This document shows, piece after piece, positions 7,874-16,981 of a DNA stretch of 34,524 nucleotides (position 1 is the stretch's first letter; every line of letters starts with the position of its first letter). A model generated the notes under the pieces. It ran no database searches. It had not been told where the DNA came from and worked only from the letters and a program-made list of their open reading frames with translations. The stretch spans positions 1 to 34,524 of the forward strand of contig JANXMN010000209.1 of assembly GCA_025354605.1 (NCBI GenBank), written 5' to 3'. The stretch comes from Hymenobacter sp. GTDB lineage: Bacteria; Bacteroidota; Bacteroidia; Cytophagales; Hymenobacteraceae. The translations under genes and the position numbers were made by a program.

Positions 7874-9736
7874 TTACCGCGCCGAAGCCACGTTGTCCTT
7901 CTCGTTGGCATCCATAAAAATGCCGCCGTCCAGCCTCACCGATTTCACGGCTTTGGGCACGGTTATTACGGCTTGCTGCTGGTTGGTGCGCCACACGGCG
8001 GCGGTCTGGTGCCGGGTTTCCCTGGTGCCATCGGTGTATTCCAGCACCATGTCGAAGGGAGCCGCGAAGCCGCCCACGTTATTCACGGTCACGCTGCTGC
8101 CGGACACCGGGCCCACGGCCAGGTCGATGTAGCCGTTGCTGAAAAACCAGTTGTTGAAAAACCAGTTCAAATCCTGGCCGCTGGCGCTGCTCATCGAGTT
8201 GAAGTAGTCCCACGGAATGGGGTGCTTGCCGTGCCAGCGGTCCATGTACTCGTGCAGGGCTTTCTTGAAGAGGGCGTCGCCGAGCATGTCTTTCAGCGCT
8301 AAATAGCTGAGCGAGGGCTTGCCGTAGGCGTTGTTGCCGTAGCCGGCGCGCAGCTCGCTGCTGGGCGTGATGATGGGCAGGTCCTCGGCCGTGGCGGCGT
8401 CGTGAATCCAGCGGTTCACCCGGAACATCTTGTAGAGCTTGTCGGCGGCTTCCTGGCCGTTTTCGCTGCGGCCGATGAGCAGCTCGAATGTGGTGGCCCA
8501 GCCCTCGTCCATGTAGGCGTAGCGGCTTTCGTTGATGCCCATGTAGAAGGGGAAGTAGGTGTGGGCGATTTCGTGGTCCTGCACAAACTCGGCAAACTTG
8601 GGGTCTTGTTGCGGGCTGTCGTTCACCATCATCGGGTATTCCATGTCGGCAAAGCCCTGGAAAGCCGTCATTTTGGGGAAGGGGTAGGCTACGCCGGGCC
8701 AGTTGTTGGAGTTCGAGAACCAGCCCAGCGCGTACTGCCCGTTCTTTACAGACTGCCGGAAATCCACCGTCGAGTCGGCGTAGGCGGCCTGCATGCTGGC
8801 GCGGCGCTTCGCCTTGGCATCGACGACGACGCTGGCGGCATCCCAGACGTAGTGGTTGCTCAGGCCCACGGTCACATCCGAAATGTCCTTAGCGGTCCAA
8901 ACCCAGGTGTTGGTGCCGTTTTGGGTGGTGATGCTGTTGTTGGCCAGGTCGGCGGCGGTAGCGACGTGGATGACGGCGTCGCTGGTCATCGACTGCTGGA
9001 GGCGCTTGGCCGCCGCCGGTTGCAGCACCTGCTTCGGGTTTTGCAGGGTGCCGGTGGCCCACACCATGTAGTTGGCCGGCACCTGCACGCGCAGGGTGTA
9101 GTCGTTGAAATCGTTGTAGAACTCCTTGCTGTCGACGAAGGGCAGGCGGTCCCAGCCGTTGTAGTCGTCGTACACGGCTATGCGGGGATAGAAGTAGGCC
9201 AGGAAGAAAGTGGTAGGGTCGATGCGGCCCTCGCGGCCGCTTTCGAGGGAAATCGGGAAGTGCCACACCACGCTCAGCTGCACCGAATCGTGGGGCAGCA
9301 GGGGCTTGGGCAGGCGCACCACCCGGAAGGTGGCGGGGCCGTCGGGGTACGGGCGGGGCTGCCCAGCCACGGCAAACGAGTCGATGCTGACGCCGCTGGT
9401 GAGGTAGTCGGGGCTGGCGTCGCGGTCGCGCGGGGCGCCCGGCTTATGGATATTCTCAATCAGCCGCATGGTGAGCGTGCGCAGCGTATCGGGGCTGTTG
9501 TTGAAGTAGGTGATGCGCTCGCGGCCGCGCACGTCGCGGGCGGGCGGGGCGGCGGCCACGGTGATGTCGTAGCGGGCGCGGTTCTGCCAGTAGTGGGGGC
9601 CGGGGCGGCCATCGGGGCCGCGGGTGCCCTTGGCAAAGGCCGCCCTGATGTCGCGCGGCTGGTAGAGGGGGGTGGTTTGGGCGGCGGCGGGCCGGGCCAG
9701 GCCGGCGAGCAGCAGCAGGGGAAGCAGTCGTTTCAT
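7874..9736 (-). CDS. Secreted M1-family zinc metallopeptidase
   Basis: About 620 aa from the ATG at 9736, which gives a clean signal peptide (MKRLLPLLLLAGLARPAAAQ); the ORF track starts 14 residues earlier. The gluzincin motif HEIAH (residues 388-392) is followed by Glu411 in YMDEGWATTFE, which is exactly HExxH-x18-E, the zinc site of M1 peptidases. Upstream, QGFADMEYPMMV replaces the aminopeptidase GxMEN exopeptidase motif, so strict aminopeptidase activity is not certain. The N-terminal 200 residues are the beta-rich M1 domain. It is expected to cleave peptides in the periplasm or outside. It is divergent to the MscS gene across about 150 nt. Confidence 0.92.
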   Translation of the reverse strand: MKRLLPLLLLAGLARPAAAQTTPLYQPRDIRAAFAKGTRGPDGRPGPHYWQNRARYDITVAAAPPARDVRGRERITYFNNSPDTLRTLTMRLIENIHKPGAPRDRDASPDYLTSGVSIDSFAVAGQPRPYPDGPATFRVVRLPKPLLPHDSVQLSVVWHFPISLESGREGRIDPTTFFLAYFYPRIAVYDDYNGWDRLPFVDSKEFYNDFNDYTLRVQVPANYMVWATGTLQNPKQVLQPAAAKRLQQSMTSDAVIHVATAADLANNSITTQNGTNTWVWTAKDISDVTVGLSNHYVWDAASVVVDAKAKRRASMQAAYADSTVDFRQSVKNGQYALGWFSNSNNWPGVAYPFPKMTAFQGFADMEYPMMVNDSPQQDPKFAEFVQDHEIAHTYFPFYMGINESRYAYMDEGWATTFELLIGRSENGQEAADKLYKMFRVNRWIHDAATAEDLPIITPSSELRAGYGNNAYGKPSLSYLALKDMLGDALFKKALHEYMDRWHGKHPIPWDYFNSMSSASGQDLNWFFNNWFFSNGYIDLAVGPVSGSSVTVNNVGGFAAPFDMVLEYTDGTRETRHQTAAVWRTNQQQAVITVPKAVKSVRLDGGIFMDANEKDNVASAR

Positions 9737-9885
9737 TGCGGAGACAGACGTTGGGAGGAATGGGGGCGTTGCACGCAAAGATGGAGCGTGAACGCAGCGG
9801 AGGCAGGGAGGAGGCGCTTGCGGTGGGCGACTGGCACTGGCGGACTGGCGGGTTTGCGCGTACTTTTCAGGTATAAAGTTCCCCC

Positions 9886-12259
9886 ATGCCCATTCAGAAT
9901 AATTTATTGGCTGCCTGCTCTGGCTTGCCGGCTTGGCTGCGTCGGCTGGTCCTGCTGCTGCTGACCGGGCTGACGGCCGCCAGTGCCATGGCCCAGCCCG
10001 CGCCCACCCGCACCCGACCCGCCGCGCCCGATACCGTGGCCCACGACGATGCCCACCGCCTCGAAGTGGCCTACACCACGCTGAGCGGTATTTCGGGCCA
10101 GGTGCGCTATGTGTTCGACTCGCGCGAGGTGGCCGAGGAGCTGCCCGACATCGCCGAAAACCTGCACGCCATCCGGCACAGCGTGGAGGAAACCGGGCAG
10201 GTGGTCGACATCAAGCAGCTGCAAATGTGTCAGCTCATGCTCGGCAATATTCAGGAGCAACTGGCGGAGTGGCGCACGGCCCTGGGCGGGGCCCACGAGG
10301 CCCTCGAAGGCATGCAGGCCCGGCTGGTGGGCCTGGCGCATCCGCCCATGCGGCCGGCGGCGCACGATGCGGCGGCCCGGGCCCTGGCGCACGCCGACTC
10401 GGCCCTGCAGGCGCGGCAGCAGCGCATCGGCGGGCTGCTGGCCAAGCGGTTTGCCCGCACCCGCGAGCTGCAGACGCAGGTGGCCGCCAACTATATTCAG
10501 ACCCTGGAACTGCAGGACGAGGTGGGCGACCAGCTGCGGCGCTTCGGGCGCGGCACCATCAAGGCGGCCTTTCCGCCACTGTGGGCGGCGCGGCCCGTGC
10601 CGCCGCCCCCCATCGACCACGATGCCCTCGACGACGAGCGGTACAAGCAGGAAATTATCGGCTACTACTTCGCCCACAATTGGGATAACTGGGTCTTCAT
10701 GGTCCTGATTGGGCTGGTGTTCTACGGCTGGGTCAGCTTTAACTACCGCCGCGTGAAAGCCCAGACGCTGGCGCTGGAGGAAAATTTTCGCTACCTGCGG
10801 CCGGGGCCGCTGGCGGCTACCGGGGTGGTAATGTTCAGCCTGGCACCGGCTCTGGAGCTGCACCCGCCGCCGGTGTACCTGGCGCTGCTGCAGGCGCTGC
10901 TGCTGCTGGCCCTCACGGTGGTGTTTGCCCGCAGCTGGGCGCGGCCGTTGTTTCGGTACTGGCTGGGGCTGGTGGCGTTCGTGGTGGTGCTAACCCTTAC
11001 CAACGCCAGCGCCGACAGCGGCCTGGGCGCCCGCTGGGGGCTGCTGGTGCTGAACGTGCTGGCCGTGGGGCTGGGGGGGCTGCTGCTGTGGCGGCTGCGC
11101 GAAACCATGGCCTTGCTGCGCTTCCTCATTCCCGTAACCTGGCTCTTTATTGGGTTGAATGGGTTGGCGGTGGTCGGCAACGTGCTGGGGCGGCTGAGTT
11201 TGGCCAAGCTGTTCAGCACAGCGGCCATTTTCGGGCTCACGCAGGGGATTGGGCTGGCCGTGTTCGTCGAGCTGTTCACCGAGGCCTTTCACCTGCAGAT
11301 TCTGGGCAGCCGCTCGGGCGAGGGCCGGGCCGTCAGCTTCGATTTCGACCAGATTGAGAAGCACCTGCTGCGCCTGCTCACGGGCGTGGCGGCGGTGCTG
11401 TGGCTGCTGGTGTTCACCTCCAACCTCAACGTGTACACCAGCCTCTACGCCGGGCTTGAGCAGCTGCTCACGACGGCGCACTCGCTGGGCAGCACCAGCT
11501 TCACGCTCGGCAACATCCTGCTGTTCTTCTTCATTCTTTTTGTGTCGGCGCAGCTGCAGCAGTACATCGGCTACTTTTTCGGCGAGGTGGGCGAAGACGC
11601 CAGCGCCGAAGCCCGGCACCGGGGCTCGTGGCTGGTGGCTGGTGGCGCTGCGGCTGCTGCTGGTGGTGGTGGGCTTCGCGCTGGCCACGGCCGCCACGGG
11701 CCTGCCCCTGAGCAAAATTGCCATCGTGTTTGGGGCGCTCAGCGTGGGCATTGGCCTGGGCTTGCAGAGCATCGTGAATAACCTGGTGTCGGGCATTATC
11801 CTGATTTTTGAGCGGCCGTTTCACGTGGGCGACTTCATTGAGGTAGCCGGCAAGTCGGGTCGGGTGCTCGATATTGGTATCCGGTCCAGCAAGCTGGCCT
11901 CGCTCACGGGCTCGGAAATTATCCTGCCCAACGGCGACCTGCTCTCGCAGCACGTCATCAACTGGACGCGCACCAACGACCACATTCGCGTCGACCTAGT
12001 TCTCAAACTGGCCCCCGGCACCGACCTGCAAACCGACCTGCAAACCGCCCGCTCCCTGATTGAGCAAGAGGTGATGGCCAGCCCCTACACCATGCACACG
12101 CTGCCGCCCGAAATCCTGCTCAGCAGCGTGAACGGGCAGGAATACGAGTTGAAAGTCTTGTTCTGGGTCACTAATATCCGGCAAGAGCAGCTCACCAAAA
12201 GCGAGATTCTGGCCGGCATCTACCGGCGCTTCACGGCGCAAGGGCTGCTGCTGAGCTAG
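9886..12259 (+). pseudogene. MscS-family mechanosensitive channel, frameshifted
   Basis: The gene reads in one frame from the ATG at 9886 up to about 11635, then in the +1 frame to the stop at 12259. Frame one gives a signal peptide (ending ASAMAQ), a helical periplasmic domain, and a series of membrane helices. The second frame gives the MscS pore and beta domain: LSKIAIVFGALSVGIGLGLQ, then FERPFHVGDFIEV and GSEIILPNGDLLS. The break is an exact 7-bp tandem duplication (11629-11642); removing one copy restores SWLVALRLLLVVV and an ORF of about 788 residues. As written, translation in frame one stops at 11781 without the channel domain. A sequencing error or a phase-variable switch are both possible. 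Confidence 0.88.
11629..11642. repeat. Tandem 7-bp duplication (TGGCTGG x2) causing the mscS frameshift
   Basis: TGGCTGG is present twice in direct tandem, followed by TGGCG. One copy would give TCG TGG CTG GTG GCG CTG CGG (S-W-L-V-A-L-R), joining the two ORFs exactly. Seven bases add one nucleotide modulo three, which accounts for the frame change seen in the ORF track (9886 frame to 11249 frame). Confidence 0.85.
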
Positions 12260-12318
12260 GGGAGCAGCAGTGGGTAAGTCCTAGAGCGGTTTCGGGGTCA
12301 GTCTACAGTCAAGAGCGA

Positions 12319-12337
12319 GTAGGGGCGGGGTCGTACC
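12319..12337. repeat. Single copy of GC-rich repeat GTAGGGGCGGGGTCGTACC
   Basis: This 19-mer is identical to the reverse complement of 13038-13056 in the palindrome downstream of the next gene. It lies in the 135-nt gap between mscS and the lipoprotein gene. So the lipoprotein gene is bracketed by copies of the same element in opposite orientation. Confidence 0.7.
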
Positions 12338-12394
12338 AGTACTAACCCTGAGACCGCCTCAGTAAGTTTGCCAGGGAACTTCCTGCTGCCTCTT

Positions 12395-12982
12395 ATGAAA
12401 CAACTAGTGTTATTACTGCTGATTTTGGGCCTGGGCCTGGGCCTGTGGACCGGCTGCCAGCCCCAAGTCACTGTCGAAAAGCCAGCCCCGGCCCCCAAGC
12501 CGCATCCGCAGGCGGTGGCCCCGAAGCTGCCCAAGGGCGCGGTGAAGGGCGATTTTGATGGCGACGGCACGGCCGAGTACGTGTGGCTGGTGCCGCCCGA
12601 AGTAGTGGATGAGATGGAGTGCAAGGGCGAATGCACCAGCTACCTGCGGTTCTCGAAGGCGCGGTTTCCGGCCATCGCGCGCCCCAACTGCATTGGCGGC
12701 ACGCCCACCAACCTGGGCGACCTGAACGATGACGGCGGCGACGAAATCGGGCTGCTGCCAGAGTGGTTCGTCGGCTGCTGGATGGATTACTTCGTGTACA
12801 CCTACCGGGCCGGGCAGTGGCGGCCGCTGGTGGCACCCTTCGCCACGCACTGCAACCAGTGGGAGGCCGAGGTAAAGCCCATCGAGAAAGACCCCGGCAA
12901 GAAGGGCTTTGTCCTGATTCGGTACATGGAAATGGGCGACACCACGTTTGCCGTGAAAACGAAGTCGGTGCCGGTGCGGTAG
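12395..12982 (+). CDS. Lipoprotein with FG-GAP/VCBS-like motifs, hypothetical
   Basis: A 195-aa protein from the ATG at 12395 (MKQLVLLLLI), with lipobox LWTGC (Cys about 20) and a Pro/Ala-rich linker. The mature part has two Asp-rich calcium-binding-like loops, GDFDGDGTAEY and GDLNDDGGDEI, as in FG-GAP or VCBS repeats, then a Trp- and Cys-containing domain (CMDYFVY-like GCWMDYFVYTY). Four Cys outside the lipobox may form disulfides. Predicted to face the periplasm or cell surface. It is unlinked to the lanthipeptide operon, being separated by a palindromic repeat. Function unknown. Confidence 0.75.
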   Translation: MKQLVLLLLILGLGLGLWTGCQPQVTVEKPAPAPKPHPQAVAPKLPKGAVKGDFDGDGTAEYVWLVPPEVVDEMECKGECTSYLRFSKARFPAIARPNCIGGTPTNLGDLNDDGGDEIGLLPEWFVGCWMDYFVYTYRAGQWRPLVAPFATHCNQWEAEVKPIEKDPGKKGFVLIRYMEMGDTTFAVKTKSVPVR

Positions 12983-13009
12983 AACTTGGCGGCGGTTCGG
13001 GGTCCGGTG

Positions 13010-13059
13010 GATGTAGGGGCGGGGGCAAGCCCTACCGGGTACGACCCCGCCCCTACATC
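13010..13059. repeat. Palindromic GC-rich repeat, 15-bp stem
   Basis: GATGTAGGGGCGGGG (13010-13024) pairs perfectly with CCCCGCCCCTACATC (13045-13059), with a 20-nt loop. A copy of one arm occurs at 12319-12337, so this is an interspersed element rather than a plain terminator. The rest of the 341-nt gap (12983-13323) shows no gene; the AT-richer stretch just before 13324 (for example GGGGTTAATTACGTCTATAG) may hold the promoter of the lanthipeptide plus-strand operon, but I cannot place boxes reliably. Confidence 0.8.
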
Positions 13060-13323
13060 GTTCAGTGTATAATGAATCCGCAACGGCTGGCTGCGGCTGG
13101 TGGCCGGGCTGTTGGGTGCGCAGTGAGGCAGGCCGGGCGCGGGGGGTGGGCATTGCAATAGGGGAGGGTTGGTGGGCCGGCAGGTGCGCCGGGGGCACAA
13201 AGGCGTTGGCATACGTCAACGAACGGGGTTAATTACGTCTATAGCCCGCCGCAACTGGTCGAAAAAATTTCGGCCGCTGGTGGGGTTGCTCTTATTTCGT
13301 GGCCTATCAATTCTGCTACGGTT

Positions 13324-15753
13324 ATGAAAACGCGCCTCGTCAGCTGCCTGCTTTTCTTCTTGTGGACTGCCGGCTGGAGCGCGCGGGCTCAGGGCGTGGA
13401 GGTGCGGGGCGTGGTACGCACCGAAGCCGGGCAGCCCGTGGAATTTGCCACGGTGGTGCTGCTGCAGGCGGCCGATTCGACCAGCAGCGCCCAGGGCACC
13501 GTGGCCGATGCCACCGGGGCCTTCGTGCTGCCCGGCGTAGCACCGGGAGCCTACCGGCTGCGGGTGTCGTTTATTGGGCTACAGGCGCGCACGCAGGCGC
13601 TGCTGGTGCGGGCCGGCGAGGTGCCGGCCCCGGTGGTGGTGCAGCTGGCCGCCGCCACGGCGCAGCTGGCCGAAGTGAAGGTAACGGCCAACCGGCCCCG
13701 CATTACGCAGCTGCCCGACCGCTTGGTGATGGACGTGGCCAACACGGCCCTGGCCACCGGCTACACGGCCCTGGAAGTGCTCGAAAAAGCCCCCGGCGTG
13801 TACGTCGACCCCCGGTCGGAGAGCATTTCGCTGAATGGCAAGGGCGCCCTGGTTATCGTGGATGGCAAGCGCACCTACATGTCGGGGGCCGACCTGGCAG
13901 TGTTTCTGAAGGGCCTGGCCAGCCAGGAGCTGCAGAAGGTAGAGCTCATTACCAGCCCCGGCGCGAAGTACGACGCCGAGGGCGCGGGCGGCATCGTGAA
14001 CATCATCACCAAAAAGAGCCTGCTCGATGGCACCCGGGGCACCCTTACGGTGGGCCTGGGCGGCACCACCAACAGCCGGCAGACCGGCGGCTTCACGCTC
14101 AACCACAAGCACGGCCCCGTGGCCCTGTACACGGGCTACACCGTGGGCGGCCGCCAGACCACGGCCTCGGAGCAGGCCCAGACCGACTACCTGGCCGATG
14201 GCGTGCCCACGGCCACCCACCTGCTGACGGCCACTTCCACCACCCGCCAGCTGGCCCACAACGTGAAGGCCGGGCTCGACTGGCAGTTGAGCCCCCGCAC
14301 GGCCCTCAACCTGTACCTGCGCGGCCTGCGCACCGACCGCACCAACCCCACGCTGGCCACTACCCGGCTGCTGCTCTACCAGGGCCGGCCCGACTCGACG
14401 CTGACCAGCGATACCCGCACCACGTATTTCTCGACGCAGTACGCCGCCAACCTGGGCCTGCGGCAGGTGCTCGACACCCTGAGCACGCTGAGCGCCGACC
14501 TGGACTACTCGCGCTTCGAGGCCGCCAGCGACAACCTTATCAGCAACGAGTTCGGGACCGAGCAGGGCTCCGTGCCGGGCCGCAGCCTGTACCTGCGCAA
14601 CCACCTGCCCACCACCATCAACATCGTGGCCGGGCAGCTCGACTACGAGCGGCGGCTGCCCGTCGGCACGCTGGCGCTGGGGGCCAAGCACAGCTACGTG
14701 ACCTCGGCCAACGATGCGCGCTACGAGCTGCGGCAGGGCGACGTGTGGGGGAACGATGCCCGCCGCACCAACTACTTCACCTACCAGGAAAACATCACGG
14801 CCGCCTACGCCACCTTCGCCGGCAAGCTGCACGGCCTCGACTACCGCCTGGGCCTGCGCCTGGAGCAAACGGCCTCGCTGGGCCAGCTGCGCACCACCGA
14901 CGAGCGCAACGCCCGCAACTACCTCAACCTGTTTCCGTCGGTGCTGCTGAGCCAGGCCGTGGGCAAGCACGACTTTCTGAGCCTGGCCTACGGGCGGCGC
15001 ATCCAGCGCCCCAGCTACCAGTCGATGAACCCTTTCATCTACTTCCAGGATGTGTACACCTACTCGCAGGGCAGCCCGTTTCTGCGGCCCGAGTTCACCC
15101 ACGCCTTCGACCTGACCTATACCCTGAACAGCACCTACGTGCTGGCCGTGGGCTACTCGCAAACCTCCGACGTAATTGCCTGGGTGACGCAGCGCGAAAC
15201 GCCCGAGTCGCGGGTGTCGCAGACGCGCGCCCAGAACCTGAGCAGCCAGCGCCAGTGGTCGCTCACGGCCACGCTACCGTGGTCGCCGTGGAAGTGGTGG
15301 TCCATTTCCAGCTCGCTGAATGCCAATTACACCACCTACCTGCAGCCGGGCGTGGCCAACGCGCCCCGCACCATGCAGGGCGTGTCGGGGGTGGGCAGCG
15401 TGTCCAACGACTTTACGCTGCCCGGCAACTGGCACCTGAGTGCCTCGGCCTACGTGCAAAGCGCCCGGCCCGGTGGCGTTACCCGCCAGCTGGGGCAGCT
15501 GTCAGCCAACCTGGGGGCGCAGAAGAAATTCATGCAGGACCGGCTGGCGCTGCGCCTGATATACAACGACGTGCTGCGCACGGCTCGCGCCGTCACGATT
15601 CAGGAGTTCGACAACCTGCGCGGCCGCGACACCTACCGCTGGGACTCCAATTTTTTCCTGGTGTCGCTCACCTACCAGCTCGGCAACCAGAAGGTGAAAG
15701 CCGCCAACAAGAACCATAACGTGACGCAGGATGAAGAAGGACGCATCAAATAG
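13324..15753 (+). CDS. Outer-membrane beta-barrel receptor (TonB-receptor-like, OMP_b-brl_3 type)
   Basis: An 809-aa outer-membrane protein. Order: signal peptide (MKTRLVSCLLFFLWTAGWSARAQ), a carboxypeptidase-regulatory-like Ig domain (about 25-110, GVVRTEAGQPVEFATVVL), a plug-like region (VTANRPRITQLPDRLVMDV... GGIVNIITKKS, about 120-240), then a long beta-barrel with repeated aromatic strands. This is the architecture of Bacteroidota 'outer membrane beta-barrel family' proteins related to TonB-dependent receptors. It is the first gene of the plus-strand lanthipeptide set and overlaps the LanC-like gene by 23 nt, so translation is probably coupled. Possible roles: passage of the peptide through the outer membrane, sensing, or self-protection; none is shown. 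An 806-aa ORF in another frame (13299-15719) is a high-GC shadow. Confidence 0.9.
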   Translation: MKTRLVSCLLFFLWTAGWSARAQGVEVRGVVRTEAGQPVEFATVVLLQAADSTSSAQGTVADATGAFVLPGVAPGAYRLRVSFIGLQARTQALLVRAGEVPAPVVVQLAAATAQLAEVKVTANRPRITQLPDRLVMDVANTALATGYTALEVLEKAPGVYVDPRSESISLNGKGALVIVDGKRTYMSGADLAVFLKGLASQELQKVELITSPGAKYDAEGAGGIVNIITKKSLLDGTRGTLTVGLGGTTNSRQTGGFTLNHKHGPVALYTGYTVGGRQTTASEQAQTDYLADGVPTATHLLTATSTTRQLAHNVKAGLDWQLSPRTALNLYLRGLRTDRTNPTLATTRLLLYQGRPDSTLTSDTRTTYFSTQYAANLGLRQVLDTLSTLSADLDYSRFEAASDNLISNEFGTEQGSVPGRSLYLRNHLPTTINIVAGQLDYERRLPVGTLALGAKHSYVTSANDARYELRQGDVWGNDARRTNYFTYQENITAAYATFAGKLHGLDYRLGLRLEQTASLGQLRTTDERNARNYLNLFPSVLLSQAVGKHDFLSLAYGRRIQRPSYQSMNPFIYFQDVYTYSQGSPFLRPEFTHAFDLTYTLNSTYVLAVGYSQTSDVIAWVTQRETPESRVSQTRAQNLSSQRQWSLTATLPWSPWKWWSISSSLNANYTTYLQPGVANAPRTMQGVSGVGSVSNDFTLPGNWHLSASAYVQSARPGGVTRQLGQLSANLGAQKKFMQDRLALRLIYNDVLRTARAVTIQEFDNLRGRDTYRWDSNFFLVSLTYQLGNQKVKAANKNHNVTQDEEGRIK

Positions 15754-16981
15754 CCCCGCCGCGCTGGCCGACCCCGACCCCGCGGCCCTGGCCACCGCCC
15801 CCCTGGCGCGGCTGGAACAGATTGCGGCCCGGCTGCAGGCCCCGCTGCCGCCGTTTGGCCGGCCGGGCTTTTCGGGCGGGCAGCTGGGGCCGTTCCTGTT
15901 TCTGTTCGCCTACGCCGCCCTCATCGAAGGGGCTGAGGAGGCCGCGGCGGCCGCCCAGCGCCAGCTGCAGGCCGCCATTCAGGACTTTCTGGGGCTGGCT
16001 CCCGGCCTGACGTATTACCGCGAGCTGGCCGAGTTCGGCAGCGTGCTGCTCTACTTGCAGGAGCAGGGCTACCTCGACGAGAGCGTGGAGCCGTTGCTGG
16101 AGCAGGTCGACCGCCGGGCCGTGCACGGGCTGGAGGCGCTGGCCGCCCAGCAGCAGTTCGACCCTTTTGTGGGCTATCTGCCGCTGGCGCACTACTTTTT
16201 GTGGCGCCACGCGGCGGCGGCTAGCCCCGGCAGTACGGCCATGCTGCGCCTAGCCGTGGATACGCTGCTGCGCGACTACCAGCCCGGGGCCGACGGCACC
16301 ACGGGTTTCTGGTTTTCGGGCCTGTTTGGCCAGCGCCAGATTTACCTGAGCTGGAGCCACGGGCAGGCCGCTATGATGCTGTTTCTGACGCAGCTGCTGG
16401 CCGCCGACCTGCCCTACCGCCGCCCCGAGCTGCGGCAGGTGCTGGCCGGGGCCGCCCGCTACTGCCTGCTGCCGCACGCCCACACCGGCCGCAACCGCTA
16501 CCCCGACATCGTGGACCAGCCCGGGGCCTCGAACACGCTGAACCTGTGCTACGGCGACCTGGGCATTGGTTTTGCCCTGCTGCAGGCCGCCCGGGCCCTG
16601 GCCGATGCCGACCTGGACCGGCACGCCCACCACACCCTGGCCCTGGCCGCCGCCCGCCGCGACCCCGCCGCGTGCAACGTGCACGATGCCTCGTTCATCT
16701 ACGGGGCCAGCGGCAACGCCATGCTGTTCAAGGCCCTGCAGCAGGATTTTCCGGAGCTGCCGGGGTTTGGCGAAGCCGCCGCCTACTGGTATGGGCAGGC
16801 GCAGGCCCTGTGCCAGCATCCCGGCCAGGTGGCCGGCTTCCGGGGGCACTACAACCAGCAGGTGCCCAGCGCGCACTACTCGCTGTTTGAGGGCCTGGCC
16901 GGCGTGGGCTTGGCCCTGCTCGAATTCGAAGTTGATTCCCTTCACTTGCTGCCCTTGTTGGGCTACCCCGCTTTCTCATGA
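15731..16981 (+). CDS. LanC-like protein lacking two zinc ligands (degenerate cyclase)
   Basis: A 416-aa alpha/alpha-toroid protein of the lanthionine synthetase C-like family. It keeps the LanC landmarks WSHGQAA (His210) and LCYGDLG (Cys273). Where LanC has the Cys-His zinc pair, it reads SFIYGASGNA, with Ile323 and Tyr324 instead of Cys and His. Spacing from Cys273 to this site is 50 residues, exactly the same as Cys275 to Cys325 in the intact neighbour, so this is a true substitution rather than misalignment. NisC-type enzymes bind zinc through Cys, Cys and His, so this copy should not bind catalytic zinc normally. It overlaps both the receptor gene (23 nt) and the next lanC (ATGA). Likely a partner, scaffold or leader-binding subunit; this is inference. 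Confidence 0.85.
   Translation: MKKDASNSPAALADPDPAALATAPLARLEQIAARLQAPLPPFGRPGFSGGQLGPFLFLFAYAALIEGAEEAAAAAQRQLQAAIQDFLGLAPGLTYYRELAEFGSVLLYLQEQGYLDESVEPLLEQVDRRAVHGLEALAAQQQFDPFVGYLPLAHYFLWRHAAAASPGSTAMLRLAVDTLLRDYQPGADGTTGFWFSGLFGQRQIYLSWSHGQAAMMLFLTQLLAADLPYRRPELRQVLAGAARYCLLPHAHTGRNRYPDIVDQPGASNTLNLCYGDLGIGFALLQAARALADADLDRHAHHTLALAAARRDPAACNVHDASFIYGASGNAMLFKALQQDFPELPGFGEAAAYWYGQAQALCQHPGQVAGFRGHYNQQVPSAHYSLFEGLAGVGLALLEFEVDSLHLLPLLGYPAFS

Noticed and set aside
8402-9964. 520-aa plus-strand ORF opposite the M1 peptidase
   Set aside because: Antisense shadow; the M1 gene has signal peptide and HExxH-x18-E.
13579-15162. 527-aa minus-strand ORF opposite the receptor
   Set aside because: Val/Gly/Gln/His-rich antisense shadow without domains.
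13299-15719. 806-aa plus-strand ORF in another frame of the outer-membrane receptor
   Set aside because: Arg/Gly/Pro/Ala-rich shadow typical of high-GC DNA; the 13324 frame has signal peptide and barrel motifs.
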